This document shows positions 16,803 to 26,110 of a stretch of DNA of 64,000 nt, piece by piece. Position 1 is the stretch's first letter, and the number at the start of each line of letters is the position of its first letter. The translations under genes and the position numbers were made by a program. The DNA comes from Methylomicrobium lacus_A (GTDB taxonomy: Bacteria; Pseudomonadota; Gammaproteobacteria; Methylococcales; Methylomonadaceae). Under the pieces are notes generated by a model. It was not told the DNA's origin. It did not search any database and saw nothing but the letters and a program-made list of their open reading frames with translations. Location of the stretch: assembly GCF_041897535.1 (NCBI RefSeq), contig NZ_CP169217.1, positions 558,001 through 622,000 on the forward strand. The letters are read 5' to 3'.

Positions 16803-17678
16803 TTGGAAATTGTTTTCGTTTTTGGCCGCTTGTTTCTGTCGTCAATCTCCAACGTCTTTCAAAAACAGCTGACTCATCAGGGCCTGCATCCGTTTTACAT
16901 CGTCGCCACCACCTACGCGGTACTGTCCGTCCTCTCCCTGCCCTTCTTTGTCAACGCCGCCTTCGCGCAGTTGAGCCCGTTATTCTGGCTCAATGTGTTT
17001 CTGGCGTCGCTGTTCGACGTCGGCGGCTGGATGTTTATGGTGATGTCGTTGTCGAAAACCGATCTGTCGGTGTTCGGACCGCTCAATGCCTATAAGGTCG
17101 TCATGTCGATGCTGTTTGCGCTCGTCTTTCTGGGCGAAGTGCCGACCGCGCAAGGGCTTGCCGGCGTCATCGTGATCGTCGCCGGCAGCTTTTTCCTGAT
17201 GCCGCCAGGGAAAGACACGGGGCAAGGCCGGCTCACCGCACTCCTGCAGGACCGCGGCGTGCAGGCCAGATTCCTTTCTATCCTGCTGTTTTCGATCGGC
17301 ACGGTGTTCCTGAAAGGCTCGCTCGAACAGTCCGCGCCGCTCGAGACCTTGATCTTCTGGTCGTGGTTCGGCTTGCCTTTAATCCTGCTCGCGAATACGT
17401 TTTTTCACACCGAGCGCCTGGCGGACAATGTCAAAAAATCGCAGCCGCATCTGTTGCCGATGACCGCGACCGGCCTGACGGTCTTCGTGATGCAATATCT
17501 GACGCTGGTGCTGATGTCGCAGATGCTGATCGCCTACGCGGTGGCCCTGTTTCAACTGGGCATGTTGCTGCAGGTATTTCTCGGTCACCGGATTTTCAAC
17601 GAACCGCATCTGCTGCGCAGGCTGATCGGGAGCCTGGTGATGGTGGCGGGAAGCGTTCTGGTCTTGCAGGTTCGTTAG
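16803..17678 (+). CDS. EamA/DMT-superfamily transporter
   Basis: The start is TTG at 16803, about 8 bases after AAGGAAA (16789-16795); no ATG is available near the N-terminus. The 291 residues form ten membrane segments in two EamA halves. The first has FGRLFLSSISNVFQKQL and ends at VIVIVAGSFFLMPP; the second starts near residue 155 (FLSILLFSIGTVFLKG) and ends LIGSLVMVAGSVLVL. Members move small metabolites across the inner membrane; the substrate is unknown. The FLGE motif before the fourth helix pair is typical of the family. Confidence 0.82.
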   Translation: MEIVFVFGRLFLSSISNVFQKQLTHQGLHPFYIVATTYAVLSVLSLPFFVNAAFAQLSPLFWLNVFLASLFDVGGWMFMVMSLSKTDLSVFGPLNAYKVVMSMLFALVFLGEVPTAQGLAGVIVIVAGSFFLMPPGKDTGQGRLTALLQDRGVQARFLSILLFSIGTVFLKGSLEQSAPLETLIFWSWFGLPLILLANTFFHTERLADNVKKSQPHLLPMTATGLTVFVMQYLTLVLMSQMLIAYAVALFQLGMLLQVFLGHRIFNEPHLLRRLIGSLVMVAGSVLVLQVR

Positions 17679-17783
17679 GAAAAAAACGGCGGCGGTTTTC
17701 CGCCCGCTCCCTGTCTAAGCAAATGGCGGGCAACGGCGAAGGCCGCTTGCCACCCCGCTGTGCTATTTGAAGGGAGAAAGGCC

Positions 17784-18632
17784 ATGACCACTTTGATCAA
17801 ATATGTCACCGTTTCCATACTTTTTCTGCTGCCGATGGTGTTAAAGGCCGAAGTCCGCTTCAAGCAAATCGCCCAATTCGATATTCCGGAAGCCAAACAG
17901 GGCATTGCTGTTGACCGGGATTATTTTTATGCAGTCGACAATCGCGCCATCGCGAAATACTGGAAGCACAGCGGCAGACTGGTCACGCGCTGGGAAGCTC
18001 GGCCCGGCGGGCCAATCATTCATCTCGATAGCGCCGTGGCTATCGATGGCAAGATTTATGCCGCCCATTCGAACTGGCCTCACTTGCCGATCGGCAGTTC
18101 GGTTGAAATATGGAACGCCAGCACCCTGCAGCACATTCGGACTCACCGGCTCGACCGTCCGGAATGGGGTTCATTGACCTGGCTTGATTACCACGACGGT
18201 TGCTGGTGGGGAACCTTTGCCCATTATGACCGGGTCGGCCCCGACGGCAAACCGTATGGCGGCGGTAAAAGCAAGGCAATCCTGGCCAAGTTTGACTCCG
18301 ACTGGAACCTCCTCCAGAGCTGGACTTTTCCCGCCGACGTCCTGCAGAAATTTGGCGCCATGAGCAATTCCGGTGGGTCGTGGGGGCCGGACGGTTTTCT
18401 GTATGTCACCGGCCACGACCTGGCGGAAATCTATAAAATGCAGATTCCCCATGCCGGCACCGTCCTTGACTGGGTCGGCACCCTCCCGCTCAATATTCGC
18501 GGCCAGGGCATCGCCTGGGACCGTCACGCAGGCAATGCCTTGTACGGCATCATTCGCGCGACGGACGAGGAAGTCAGACGGGGCGTGTCCAATCAGGTCG
18601 TCGTCTTTCGGTCCGGCATAAAGTCTAGGTAA
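17784..18632 (+). CDS. Secreted propeller-like protein of unknown function
   Basis: I use the ATG at 17784, preceded by GGGAGAAAGG; an in-frame ATG at 17760 lacks a ribosome site and would spoil the signal peptide. Residues 1-22 are a Sec signal peptide ending MVLKA. The mature ~260 residues show repeated blade-like units (GIAVDRDYFYAVDN, AVAIDGKIYAAHS, GSWGPDGFLYVTGHD, GQGIAWDRHAGNALYGI), suggesting a beta-propeller of the glutamine-cyclotransferase/SMP-30-like type. No catalytic residue set can be assigned. It stands ~105 bp after the transporter gene on the same strand. Confidence 0.7.
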   Translation: MTTLIKYVTVSILFLLPMVLKAEVRFKQIAQFDIPEAKQGIAVDRDYFYAVDNRAIAKYWKHSGRLVTRWEARPGGPIIHLDSAVAIDGKIYAAHSNWPHLPIGSSVEIWNASTLQHIRTHRLDRPEWGSLTWLDYHDGCWWGTFAHYDRVGPDGKPYGGGKSKAILAKFDSDWNLLQSWTFPADVLQKFGAMSNSGGSWGPDGFLYVTGHDLAEIYKMQIPHAGTVLDWVGTLPLNIRGQGIAWDRHAGNALYGIIRATDEEVRRGVSNQVVVFRSGIKSR

Positions 18633-18668
18633 AGTCGGCGACAGGCCTGTACGTTTCTTTCCTGCCGC

Positions 18669-19946
18669 TCATTCCTCATCGAAACCTAAGACCTTCATCT
18701 CCAGACCCTCGATCTCCTGCAACGATTTCCCGGCAATCCCCTGCAAATCGCCGTACATGCCGACGGTCGCGTTCATCACCCGCTCGATCTGCGCCTCGCG
18801 CTTGGCCCATTGTTTCATGATCGCCTTGCGCTCCTTGTCGAGGTCTTCCTGCATCGTCGAAAAGGCTTCGACGATCGCCTCGACGCGCTGACGGAAGCGC
18901 GGGCCGGTCAGGTACTGGTAGATCATCTCGGTTTTGGTGTGCTGGCCTTCGGAAGCCTGCCGCGCCATGCTGACCTGCAGCAGGGTGTGGCGCAGGATCG
19001 TCGCGACCGGCAGCGCCGCGCGCGGGCCGGTGACCCAGATGCCGTCGATCACCTCGAAGGTTTCGACGCCTTTCGGCAGGGCCTGGCTGACCAGGACCGC
19101 CACTTCGGCCTTGGCGCTGCGCTGGTCTTCGCGCAGCTTGACCAGCCAGCCGTCGCTCCAGTTTTTGGTGCGCTTGGATTCCCAGAGGATGGCGCCGCAG
19201 TCCTGGCCGCTGTGATTGACCACGTTCTGCAAGACGTCGCCGCCGAATTCGCCCTTCGGCACCGGATCGATCGCATCGAACGGAAACCGGGTTCTTAGCA
19301 GGTTTTCGAGCTCCAGTTCCAGCACCTCGCCCTGCAATTGCTGGGAGCCCTGCTCGGCCTTTTGCTTCAGTTCCTCGATTTTCTGCTGCATCGAGGCGAT
19401 GGTCTGGTCTTTTTCCAGCACTTTGAGCTTCAGGCTTTCCTCGGCTTCGCGCCTGGCCAGGCTACGGACTTCGCTGAGTCCATCCTGCACGCGCTTTTCG
19501 ACGGTCAGTTCCAGTTCGCGTCTGGCGTCGTCGAGCTCGCGCTGTTTTTTGAGCATATCGGCCTGCGCCTGTTGCGCCTCGGCCAGTTTCGCATCGCGGC
19601 CTTTCAGAAGTTCCTGCAATTCGGCCAGTTCGCGGCTTTTGCCTTCGAGTTCCTGGGCGGCGGCCTGTCTGGCTTTCCGGCTTTCCTCTTCGACCACCCG
19701 CGCCCTCTCGGCTTTCAGTTGCGCGGCGACCTGCTCGGCGACCTGGTCTTCGAGCCGGCGTTTTTCCTCGGCGATCTGCTTTTCCCTGTCGCGGACGCCC
19801 TGTTCGCGCGCGGCGATTTCCCGATCCTTTTCTAAAAGCTGCCGTTCAAACTGCGCGCGGGTCGCGGCGAGCAAGGGCGCGGCCAGGGATTCGGTCAGGC
19901 GGATTTCGGTTTGGCAATGAGGGCAGGTAACGGTCGGTTCGGTCAT
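18669..19946 (-). CDS. DUF2130 coiled-coil protein
   Basis: A short Zn-binding-like head (CPHCQTEI, residues 9-16) is followed by a coiled coil over residues ~30-205, very rich in Glu, Lys, Arg, Gln and Ala. A compact C-terminal domain (~205-425) matches DUF2130 (COG4487). In it, GEFGGDVLQNVV and GAILWESKRTKNW place an Asp and an E-x-K about 20 residues apart, the spacing of a PD-(D/E)xK nuclease site. The family has no established function that I know of. The nuclease reading is inference. Transcription enters after the htpG terminator, so the gene is probably independent. Confidence 0.85.
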   Translation of the reverse strand: MTEPTVTCPHCQTEIRLTESLAAPLLAATRAQFERQLLEKDREIAAREQGVRDREKQIAEEKRRLEDQVAEQVAAQLKAERARVVEEESRKARQAAAQELEGKSRELAELQELLKGRDAKLAEAQQAQADMLKKQRELDDARRELELTVEKRVQDGLSEVRSLARREAEESLKLKVLEKDQTIASMQQKIEELKQKAEQGSQQLQGEVLELELENLLRTRFPFDAIDPVPKGEFGGDVLQNVVNHSGQDCGAILWESKRTKNWSDGWLVKLREDQRSAKAEVAVLVSQALPKGVETFEVIDGIWVTGPRAALPVATILRHTLLQVSMARQASEGQHTKTEMIYQYLTGPRFRQRVEAIVEAFSTMQEDLDKERKAIMKQWAKREAQIERVMNATVGMYGDLQGIAGKSLQEIEGLEMKVLGFDEE

Positions 19947-20003
19947 GATCGGTGTCTGTTTGTTATCAGAGTAATGATACCCTACAACGATTTTCTAGGC
20001 GGC

Positions 20004-20036
20004 AAAAAAAAGGCCGGAGCATGTCCGGCCTTTTTG
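20004..20036 (-). terminator. Intrinsic terminator after htpG
   Basis: AGGCCGGA (20011-20018) and TCCGGCCT (20024-20031) form an 8-bp GC-rich stem. It is flanked by A7 (20004-20010) and T5-6, so on the minus strand it ends in a U-run. It lies 10 bp past the htpG stop. It could work in both directions, but the only upstream gene on the plus strand is far away. Confidence 0.85.
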
Positions 20037-20046
20037 GGTCCTTCGC

Positions 20047-21978
20047 TTAGCGCAAGAGGCCCTGCAACAAGCCGTTCAGCTTGTGCACGAACGCGGACGG
20101 ATCGTCGAGCTGGCCGCCTTCGGCCAGGATCGCCTGGTCGAACAGGATGTGGGTCAGGTCGGCGAAGCGGCTGTCGTCCTGCTCGGCTTTGAGGCGCTGT
20201 ACCAGGGCATGGTCCGGGTTGATCTCGAAGATCGGCTTCTTGCCGAAGTTCATCTTCTGGCCGGCTTCCTTCATGATCCGCTCCATGTTCAGACTCATGC
20301 CGTACACGTCGGAGACCAGACAGGCCGGGGATTCGGTCAGACGGTGGCTCAAGCGTACTTCGCTGACTTTGTCGGCCAACACGTCTTTGATCTGGGTCAA
20401 CACCGATTCGAAATCCTTGCTGACTTCTTCCTGATGCTTTTTCTCTTCCTCGTCATCCAGCTTGCCCAAATCCAGCTGGCCCTTGGCGACCGATTGCAGG
20501 TGCTTGCCATCGAATTCGTCCATGCTCGATACCAGCCATTCGTCGACGCGGTCGGACAGCAGCAAGACTTCGATACCTTTCTTGCGGAAGATTTCGAGGT
20601 GCGGGCTGTTCTTCGCGGCCGCGTAGCTGTCCGCGGTCACGTAGTAGATATGCTCCTGACCTTCCTGCATCCGGCCGACATAGTCCTCCAGGCTGACCGA
20701 CTGCTTGTCGCCGTCGCCGTGCGTCGAGGCGAAGCGCAAGAGTTTCGCGATGCGATCCTTGTTCGCATGATCCTCGATCGGGCCTTCCTTGAGCACCGCG
20801 CCGAATTCGGACCAGAATTTTTCGTATTTTTCCGGCTCGTTCTTCGCCACGCCTTCCAGCATGCCGAGCACCTTCTTGACCGCGCCGGATTTGATCGTGC
20901 TGATCTGCTTGCTTTGTTGCAGGATCTCGCGCGAGACGTTCAGCGGCAGCGAGTTCGCGTCGATCACGCCCTTGATGAAGCGCAAATAGCGCGGCATCAA
21001 CTGCTCGGCGTCGTCGGTGATGAAGACCTTGCGGATGTACAGCTTGACGCCGTGTTTGTTGTCGCGGTCCCACAGGTCGAACGGCGCGCGCGATGGCACG
21101 TACAAGAGCAAGGTGTATTCGTTCGTGCCTTCGACCTTGCTGTGCACAAAGGTCAAAGGATCCTGGAAGTCGTGGCCGACATGCTTGTAGAACTGGTTGT
21201 AGTCGTCCTCGCTGATGTCCTGGCGCGCCTTGGTCCATAAGGCCGATGCGCTGTTGACGGTTTCTTCCTCGACTTGCGCGGCCGGCTTTTCGGCCTCTTC
21301 ATTGCCTTCTTCGTCGTAGGACGGCAGGGCTTCCTTGTCCATCACGATCGGCAGGGAGATATGGTCGGAGAATTTCCGGACGATCGAGCGGATGCGGTAG
21401 CCGTCCAAAAATTCGCTTTCGGATTCTTTCAGGTGCAGCGTGATTTCGGTGCCGCGCGTGGCCTTTTCGACCGATTCGAGCGTATAGTCGCCCTCGCCCG
21501 CCGATTCCCAGCGCACGCCTTCGCTCGCCGGCGCACCGGCCTTGCGGGTGACCAGGGTCACCTTGTCCGCGACGATGAAGGCCGAATAGAAGCCGACCCC
21601 GAACTGGCCGATCAGCTCGCTGTCCTTGGCCTGATCGCCGGTCAAGGCTTCGAAGAACTGCTTGGTGCCGGATTTCGCGATCGTGCCGATATGCTCCTGC
21701 ACTTCCGCGCGGGTCATGCCGATGCCGTTGTCGATCACCTTGATCGTGCGTTTGTCCTTGTCGTATTCGAGGCGGATCTTCAGGTTGCTGTCGCCTTCGT
21801 ACAGGCTCTCATTGGACAGGGCCAGGAAACGCAGCTTGTCGGACGCATCGGAGGCGTTCGAGATCAGCTCGCGCAGAAAGATTTCCTTGTTGCTGTACAA
21901 GGAATGGATCATCAAGTGCAACAGGTGTTTGACTTCGGTTTCAAAACCCAGCGTTTGTTTTTTTGCTTCTACTGTCAT
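20047..21978 (-). CDS. htpG: Chaperone HtpG (bacterial Hsp90)
   Basis: 643 residues, close to the E. coli protein (624). The N-terminal GHKL ATPase domain shows the Hsp90 motifs ELISNASDASDKLR, IDNGIGMT and IGQFGVGFYSAF. The middle domain has the catalytic-loop region with SREILQQSKQ, and the C-terminal dimer domain ends near LNGLLQGLLR. It binds ATP and remodels clients in the cytosol with DnaK. A sigma-32 type promoter precedes it and a terminator follows it, so it is a single-gene heat-shock unit. Confidence 0.98.
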   Translation of the reverse strand: MTVEAKKQTLGFETEVKHLLHLMIHSLYSNKEIFLRELISNASDASDKLRFLALSNESLYEGDSNLKIRLEYDKDKRTIKVIDNGIGMTRAEVQEHIGTIAKSGTKQFFEALTGDQAKDSELIGQFGVGFYSAFIVADKVTLVTRKAGAPASEGVRWESAGEGDYTLESVEKATRGTEITLHLKESESEFLDGYRIRSIVRKFSDHISLPIVMDKEALPSYDEEGNEEAEKPAAQVEEETVNSASALWTKARQDISEDDYNQFYKHVGHDFQDPLTFVHSKVEGTNEYTLLLYVPSRAPFDLWDRDNKHGVKLYIRKVFITDDAEQLMPRYLRFIKGVIDANSLPLNVSREILQQSKQISTIKSGAVKKVLGMLEGVAKNEPEKYEKFWSEFGAVLKEGPIEDHANKDRIAKLLRFASTHGDGDKQSVSLEDYVGRMQEGQEHIYYVTADSYAAAKNSPHLEIFRKKGIEVLLLSDRVDEWLVSSMDEFDGKHLQSVAKGQLDLGKLDDEEEKKHQEEVSKDFESVLTQIKDVLADKVSEVRLSHRLTESPACLVSDVYGMSLNMERIMKEAGQKMNFGKKPIFEINPDHALVQRLKAEQDDSRFADLTHILFDQAILAEGGQLDDPSAFVHKLNGLLQGLLR

Positions 21979-22016
21979 ATGTGCTCGTTCCGGTTACAAA
22001 GAATGGATGAGCACTG

Positions 22017-22045
22017 AACTGGGGACCGGCGATTTGTTTTTCAAG
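22017..22045 (-). promoter_or_regulatory. Sigma-32 heat-shock promoter of htpG
   Basis: On the minus strand CTTGAAA (22045-22039) is followed after 14 bases by CCCCAGTT (22024-22017). This closely fits the known sigma-32 consensus CTTGAAA-N12-15-CCCCATnT. It lies ~40-67 bp upstream of the htpG start codon. Confidence 0.85.
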
Positions 22046-22075
22046 CCCCGGCTTCGGCAACAAGTGATCGAAAGC

Positions 22076-24397
22076 TCAATTAATCAGACTCTTCTGCTTC
22101 GGCTTGCCGATATTTTTTCTCTCGGAGCACAATAGATCGGTCATTTTGTGGCCAGGCAACGGCGGACTGAAGAAATACCCCTGGATGATGTCGCACTCGC
22201 GGCCCACCAGATAACCCAGTTGTTTCTCGGTTTCGACACCTTCCGCGATAATTTTCTGTCCCAGCGAATGCCCCATCTCGATGATCGCGCGGACGATATT
22301 CGCGTCACGGGAATCATTCGTCATCTCCCGGATGAATGACTGGTCGATTTTGAGCACATCGATCGGAAAATTCTTCAGATAGGACAAGGAAGAATAACCG
22401 GTTCCGAAATCGTCCAGGGCCAGATGTATGCCCATTTTTTTCAGGCGCTTCAACTGTAACTCGATGCGTTTGATATCGCCCACCAGCATCGACTCGGTAA
22501 TTTCCAGTTCGAGATGTTCGGGCGCCAGTTCGGAATCGCCGAGCGCGTTTTCGACCATTTCCAGAAAATCGGGATCAGAAAATTGCCGCGCCGAAATATT
22601 GACCGAAACCTGCGGCAACGGGATGCCCTCCTGCTGCCAGGTCTTGAGCTGTTTGCAGGCCGTGCGGAGAATCCATCTGCCGATGTCGACGATCAGCCCG
22701 GACTCTTCGGCAACCGGAATAAAATGGTTCGGCGGCACCATTTTGATTTGTCCGTCGACTTGATGAAACCAGCGGATCAGCACCTCCGCCCCACAGAGGA
22801 CTCTGTCCTTCGCCCGGTATTGCGGCTGGAAGTACAGTTGCAACTCGTTCTTAGCGATCGCATTGCGCAAATTGATCTCCATATTCAGCCTGTCCTGGAT
22901 CGCCGCGGTAAAGTCTTTGCGATAAAACTGGTAATGATTGCGCCCGGCGTTCTTCGCTTCATGCATCGCCATATCGGCATGTTTGACCAAGGCCTCGGCC
23001 GAAGCCCCGTCTTCCGGGGAAATCGCGATGCCGATGCTGGCGCCGACATAGACATCGCGGCGCCGAATGAAGAATGACTGTGCAAAACATCCGGTGATCT
23101 TTTTGGCGATCATCGACGCGGCGTAAACCGCATGCTCCTGCAACTTGTCGTTCAGCAGCAGGACCGCAAATTCATCGCCGCTCAAGCGGGCGACCAGATC
23201 GCTTTTCCGGGTAATGTCGGTTAATCTTTCGGCGGTTTTCTTAAGCAGTTCGTCTCCGGCTGCGTGGCCGAGCGAATCATTAATCGACTTGAAGCGATCG
23301 AGATTGATATACAAGACGATCACATGCAAATGATAGCGGGCAGCCGTCGACAAAAACTGTCCCAAGCGTTCGAAGAATAGCGCCCGGTTGGCCAAACCGG
23401 TCAATTCGTCAAAATAAACAATTTTCTGTACGCGGTTTTCGGCTAATTTTTGCTGGGTAATATCGGATAAACTGAAGAAAAAATGATTATCCCGGCTGCC
23501 GTCCTTGACCGCGGTCACTTCCAGCCTGGCCGGAAAAACCCCGCCATCTCCCCGGCGACAATTGCACTCAGCAGTCCAGCGCTGTCCGGCGTTTCCGCCG
23601 CATGCGGTTTCCAGAGCGGACATCGCCCTTTCCGATTCGGCAGGGGCGATAATCATGGCGATGTTTTGATTGTGTAAAGCGTCGGGCGGATAGCCGGTCA
23701 ATTCCTGGAAAGTCTTATTGCTGTCGAGCACCTGAAACTGTTGATCCAGCAGCGCGCAAGCGATATGACACTGATCGACCGCCTGTTCCAGCAACTCCAG
23801 ACGGGCTCTTTTTCGTTCATACTCTCCGGCCGGAATACCGGTCACAATCAAGCGATAGCGTTTTTGTTCGAGGTCGTATACCGGCGTGCGGGTCACCTCC
23901 ATCGTGACTTCCGGCGATATCCGCCGGATTTCCTTCACGGGGCGGCGCAGCTTCCAAGCAATTTTGTCCCGGGCAGCGCCAGCTTTCAACGCCTCGATAT
24001 CGCAGTCGGCCTGCTGGGCAAGCTCGAAATAGGTTTTCCCGAGGTAGTCCACACCGGCCAAATTGAAACTGGCCAAATATGCCGGCGACGCACTGAGCCA
24101 GCGCCCGTTTTTATCCTTCAAACAGAGAAAATCGGGAGAAGACTGAATGAGTATCCTATCGGAAAGCTGCAGCGCCTCCGCCTCCAGAGCGACCGGCAAC
24201 GGCAGTTTGTCGTGAAAGCTAAAGCTATTTTGGCTCGCCTGCAAGAAAGCGGCGGACGTGTAGAGACTGAATGCACCGTTCAGCATCATTAACGGGACTT
24301 CGTAATCGAGCCGAGGATAATAATGCGCGGCGAGAAGATATAAGATATTCGCGAATACGAGCAATATTGCCAGAAACAGAAGTATCTTATGTTTCAT
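22076..24397 (-). CDS. PAS-GGDEF-EAL cyclic-di-GMP protein
   Basis: A membrane segment (residues ~5-27) is followed by two PAS-like sensor regions (~85-190, ~205-320; LTGYPPDALHNQ). Next comes a diguanylate cyclase domain starting DELTGLANRALF, then an EAL domain to the end. The GGDEF site reads SGDEF (residues 406-410), with its first Gly replaced but the catalytic Asp-Glu kept. The EAL site reads EVL (538-540). Phosphodiesterase landmarks are present: VSVNISARQF, LELEITES, LALDDFGTGYSSL, KIDQSFI and EGVET. The cytosolic output is therefore probably c-di-GMP breakdown, possibly modulated by the cyclase domain. It lies ~100 bp upstream of htpG on the same strand but has its own gaps on both sides. 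Confidence 0.95.
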   Translation of the reverse strand: MKHKILLFLAILLVFANILYLLAAHYYPRLDYEVPLMMLNGAFSLYTSAAFLQASQNSFSFHDKLPLPVALEAEALQLSDRILIQSSPDFLCLKDKNGRWLSASPAYLASFNLAGVDYLGKTYFELAQQADCDIEALKAGAARDKIAWKLRRPVKEIRRISPEVTMEVTRTPVYDLEQKRYRLIVTGIPAGEYERKRARLELLEQAVDQCHIACALLDQQFQVLDSNKTFQELTGYPPDALHNQNIAMIIAPAESERAMSALETACGGNAGQRWTAECNCRRGDGGVFPARLEVTAVKDGSRDNHFFFSLSDITQQKLAENRVQKIVYFDELTGLANRALFFERLGQFLSTAARYHLHVIVLYINLDRFKSINDSLGHAAGDELLKKTAERLTDITRKSDLVARLSGDEFAVLLLNDKLQEHAVYAASMIAKKITGCFAQSFFIRRRDVYVGASIGIAISPEDGASAEALVKHADMAMHEAKNAGRNHYQFYRKDFTAAIQDRLNMEINLRNAIAKNELQLYFQPQYRAKDRVLCGAEVLIRWFHQVDGQIKMVPPNHFIPVAEESGLIVDIGRWILRTACKQLKTWQQEGIPLPQVSVNISARQFSDPDFLEMVENALGDSELAPEHLELEITESMLVGDIKRIELQLKRLKKMGIHLALDDFGTGYSSLSYLKNFPIDVLKIDQSFIREMTNDSRDANIVRAIIEMGHSLGQKIIAEGVETEKQLGYLVGRECDIIQGYFFSPPLPGHKMTDLLCSERKNIGKPKQKSLIN

Positions 24398-24593
24398 AGG
24401 ATCCCGGAGAGGATGTTAATGGGATTAACCAGCAAAGCGCTTATTGCTCTGCCGTCCTGCGGGAAGCCATCATAGAAATGACCGGGAGCTTCTAACAACT
24501 CCCTATTCTTCAGAAAATGGATAGGACTGGGCAATAAGTCATTGATAGTTTAGCACCATCTCCGTCTTATGCCAGAATTAAGAAACGAATTGC

Positions 24594-25616
24594 CTACTGT
24601 TTTACTGCAACCACCGAAGTAAACTGCAAACAAACCTGCAACAAGGTCTGCCACGGATCGCCCGGCTGTTGCCCCTTGATCTCGCGGTCGGCTTTGGCGC
24701 TGATGACCAGGATGCGGTGCAAGGCCGCTTCGGTCAATCGATCCAGCGCCTGTGCGACCAGCGCCTTGCGTTTGTCCCAGATTTGCTGAGCCTGCATCGC
24801 GGCATCGCGGTTTTTGCCGGCGGCCAGATCCTGCTTGAGTTTGCACAGCGTGCGGGCTTCGCGGGTGATCGCCCAGAGCACGACCGGCGCGGCGACATCC
24901 TCGTCCTTCAGCCCGGCCAGGATCTTCGTGATTCTGCCCGGATTGCCGCTCAGCAAGCTGTCGGCCAGTTTGAAAACATCATAGCGCGAACTGTCCGCGA
25001 CCGCATCGGCGATCTTGGCGGCATCCAGGAAGCCTGCGCCGTAGAGGATATAGAGCTTTTCGATTTCCTGGGCGGCGGCCAGCAAGTTGCCTTCGATTCG
25101 GGCGGCCAGCAGCTTCAAGCCGTCCTTGTCGGCGCTGATGCCGCGCTGCTGCATACGTTGTTGCAGCCAGCGCAGCAGATCCTCGCCTTCGAGCGGCCAG
25201 ACCTGAATAAAGACGCCGACGCGCTCCAGGGCCTGAAACCAGCGCGTTTTCAGGGAGGCTGACGCGAGCTTGCCGGTCGAAATCAACAGCAGGGTGTCTT
25301 CCGGCAAGCGTTCGCAATACGTGGTCAGGACTTTTGCGCCTTCGGTGCCGGGCGCTGCGGAGGGCAGCCTCAGATCGATCACTTTCTTTTCCGCAAACAG
25401 CGAGGTCGCATAGGCGGCCGCCGGCAGGTCGTGCCAGGAAAAACCGCTATCCGGCGAAAAAATCTCCCGCTCCAGATAACCGGCTTCCTGGGCCGCCTTG
25501 CGGATCGCGTCGGTGATTTCGGCGATTTGCTGCGGCTCATCGCCGCTGACCAGATAGACCGGGGCGAGGGGTTTATTGCGTAAATGCTGCGCCGTTTGTT
25601 CCGGCTTCAGGCGCAT
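24594..25616 (-). CDS. holA: DNA polymerase III delta subunit
   Basis: 340 residues (E. coli HolA is 343). The start MRLKPEQTAQHL, the PVYLVSGDEPQQIAEI nucleotide-binding-like segment, DLRLPSAAPG and GNLLAAAQEIEKLYILYG match the clamp-loader delta subunit. It opens the beta clamp within the pol III gamma complex. It begins 2 bp after lptE and is the third gene of leuS-lptE-holA, the enterobacterial order. nadD, which follows in E. coli, is absent here; ~200 bp of empty DNA follow instead. Confidence 0.95.
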   Translation of the reverse strand: MRLKPEQTAQHLRNKPLAPVYLVSGDEPQQIAEITDAIRKAAQEAGYLEREIFSPDSGFSWHDLPAAAYATSLFAEKKVIDLRLPSAAPGTEGAKVLTTYCERLPEDTLLLISTGKLASASLKTRWFQALERVGVFIQVWPLEGEDLLRWLQQRMQQRGISADKDGLKLLAARIEGNLLAAAQEIEKLYILYGAGFLDAAKIADAVADSSRYDVFKLADSLLSGNPGRITKILAGLKDEDVAAPVVLWAITREARTLCKLKQDLAAGKNRDAAMQAQQIWDKRKALVAQALDRLTEAALHRILVISAKADREIKGQQPGDPWQTLLQVCLQFTSVVAVKQ

Positions 25617-25618
25617 CG

Positions 25619-26110
25619 TTATTTGGCGCTCGCCTGAACTTGCGCCTGGGCGCGTTCCAGGATCGTGCGCACGGCCTGCTGGTATAATTCCCGGAGGATC
25701 ACTTTTTCTTCGTTACTCTTCGCGAGAATGTCCTGCTGGTCATTGAAATATTCACGAATGATCTGAATCGGCTTGCCGGCCGGCAGCGGCGCATTGCCGG
25801 CCCCGACCAGCTGAACTTCCAGGCGGTAACCCAATTCGAACTCATTGGAACGGCCGCTGAAATTCAGCGAAACAGACCGGCGCTTGAGTTTTTCCTCCAC
25901 CACCTTGACCTGTAAATCCGCCTCTTTCGCTTTTTTGACCACGCGGGCGGAAGACAGCCTCAGGACTTCGTCGAAGCCATCGCGCAAGGCCCCCGAAGCT
26001 CCCTCCAGATAGACTTTCTTGAATTTGACCGTCGTCTGACCGGCGCCGCGCAAATGGTAACCGCAGGCGCTCAGCCAGCAAGCCAGGAAGATAATGAATA
26101 GCTTCTTCAT
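25619..26110 (-). CDS. lptE: LPS-assembly lipoprotein LptE
   Basis: 163 residues. The lipobox LSACGYHLRGAG (Cys near residue 16) anchors it in the outer membrane, where it plugs LptD for lipopolysaccharide insertion. Typical of LptE are the GYHLRG start, the SARVVKKAKEADLQVKVV strand-helix and the conserved YRLEVQLVG. I take ATG at 26110, which overlaps the leuS stop by one base (TGATG) and so couples translation; a TTG one codon upstream is possible. It is slightly shorter than the E. coli protein. Confidence 0.92.
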   Translation of the reverse strand: MKKLFIIFLACWLSACGYHLRGAGQTTVKFKKVYLEGASGALRDGFDEVLRLSSARVVKKAKEADLQVKVVEEKLKRRSVSLNFSGRSNEFELGYRLEVQLVGAGNAPLPAGKPIQIIREYFNDQQDILAKSNEEKVILRELYQQAVRTILERAQAQVQASAK

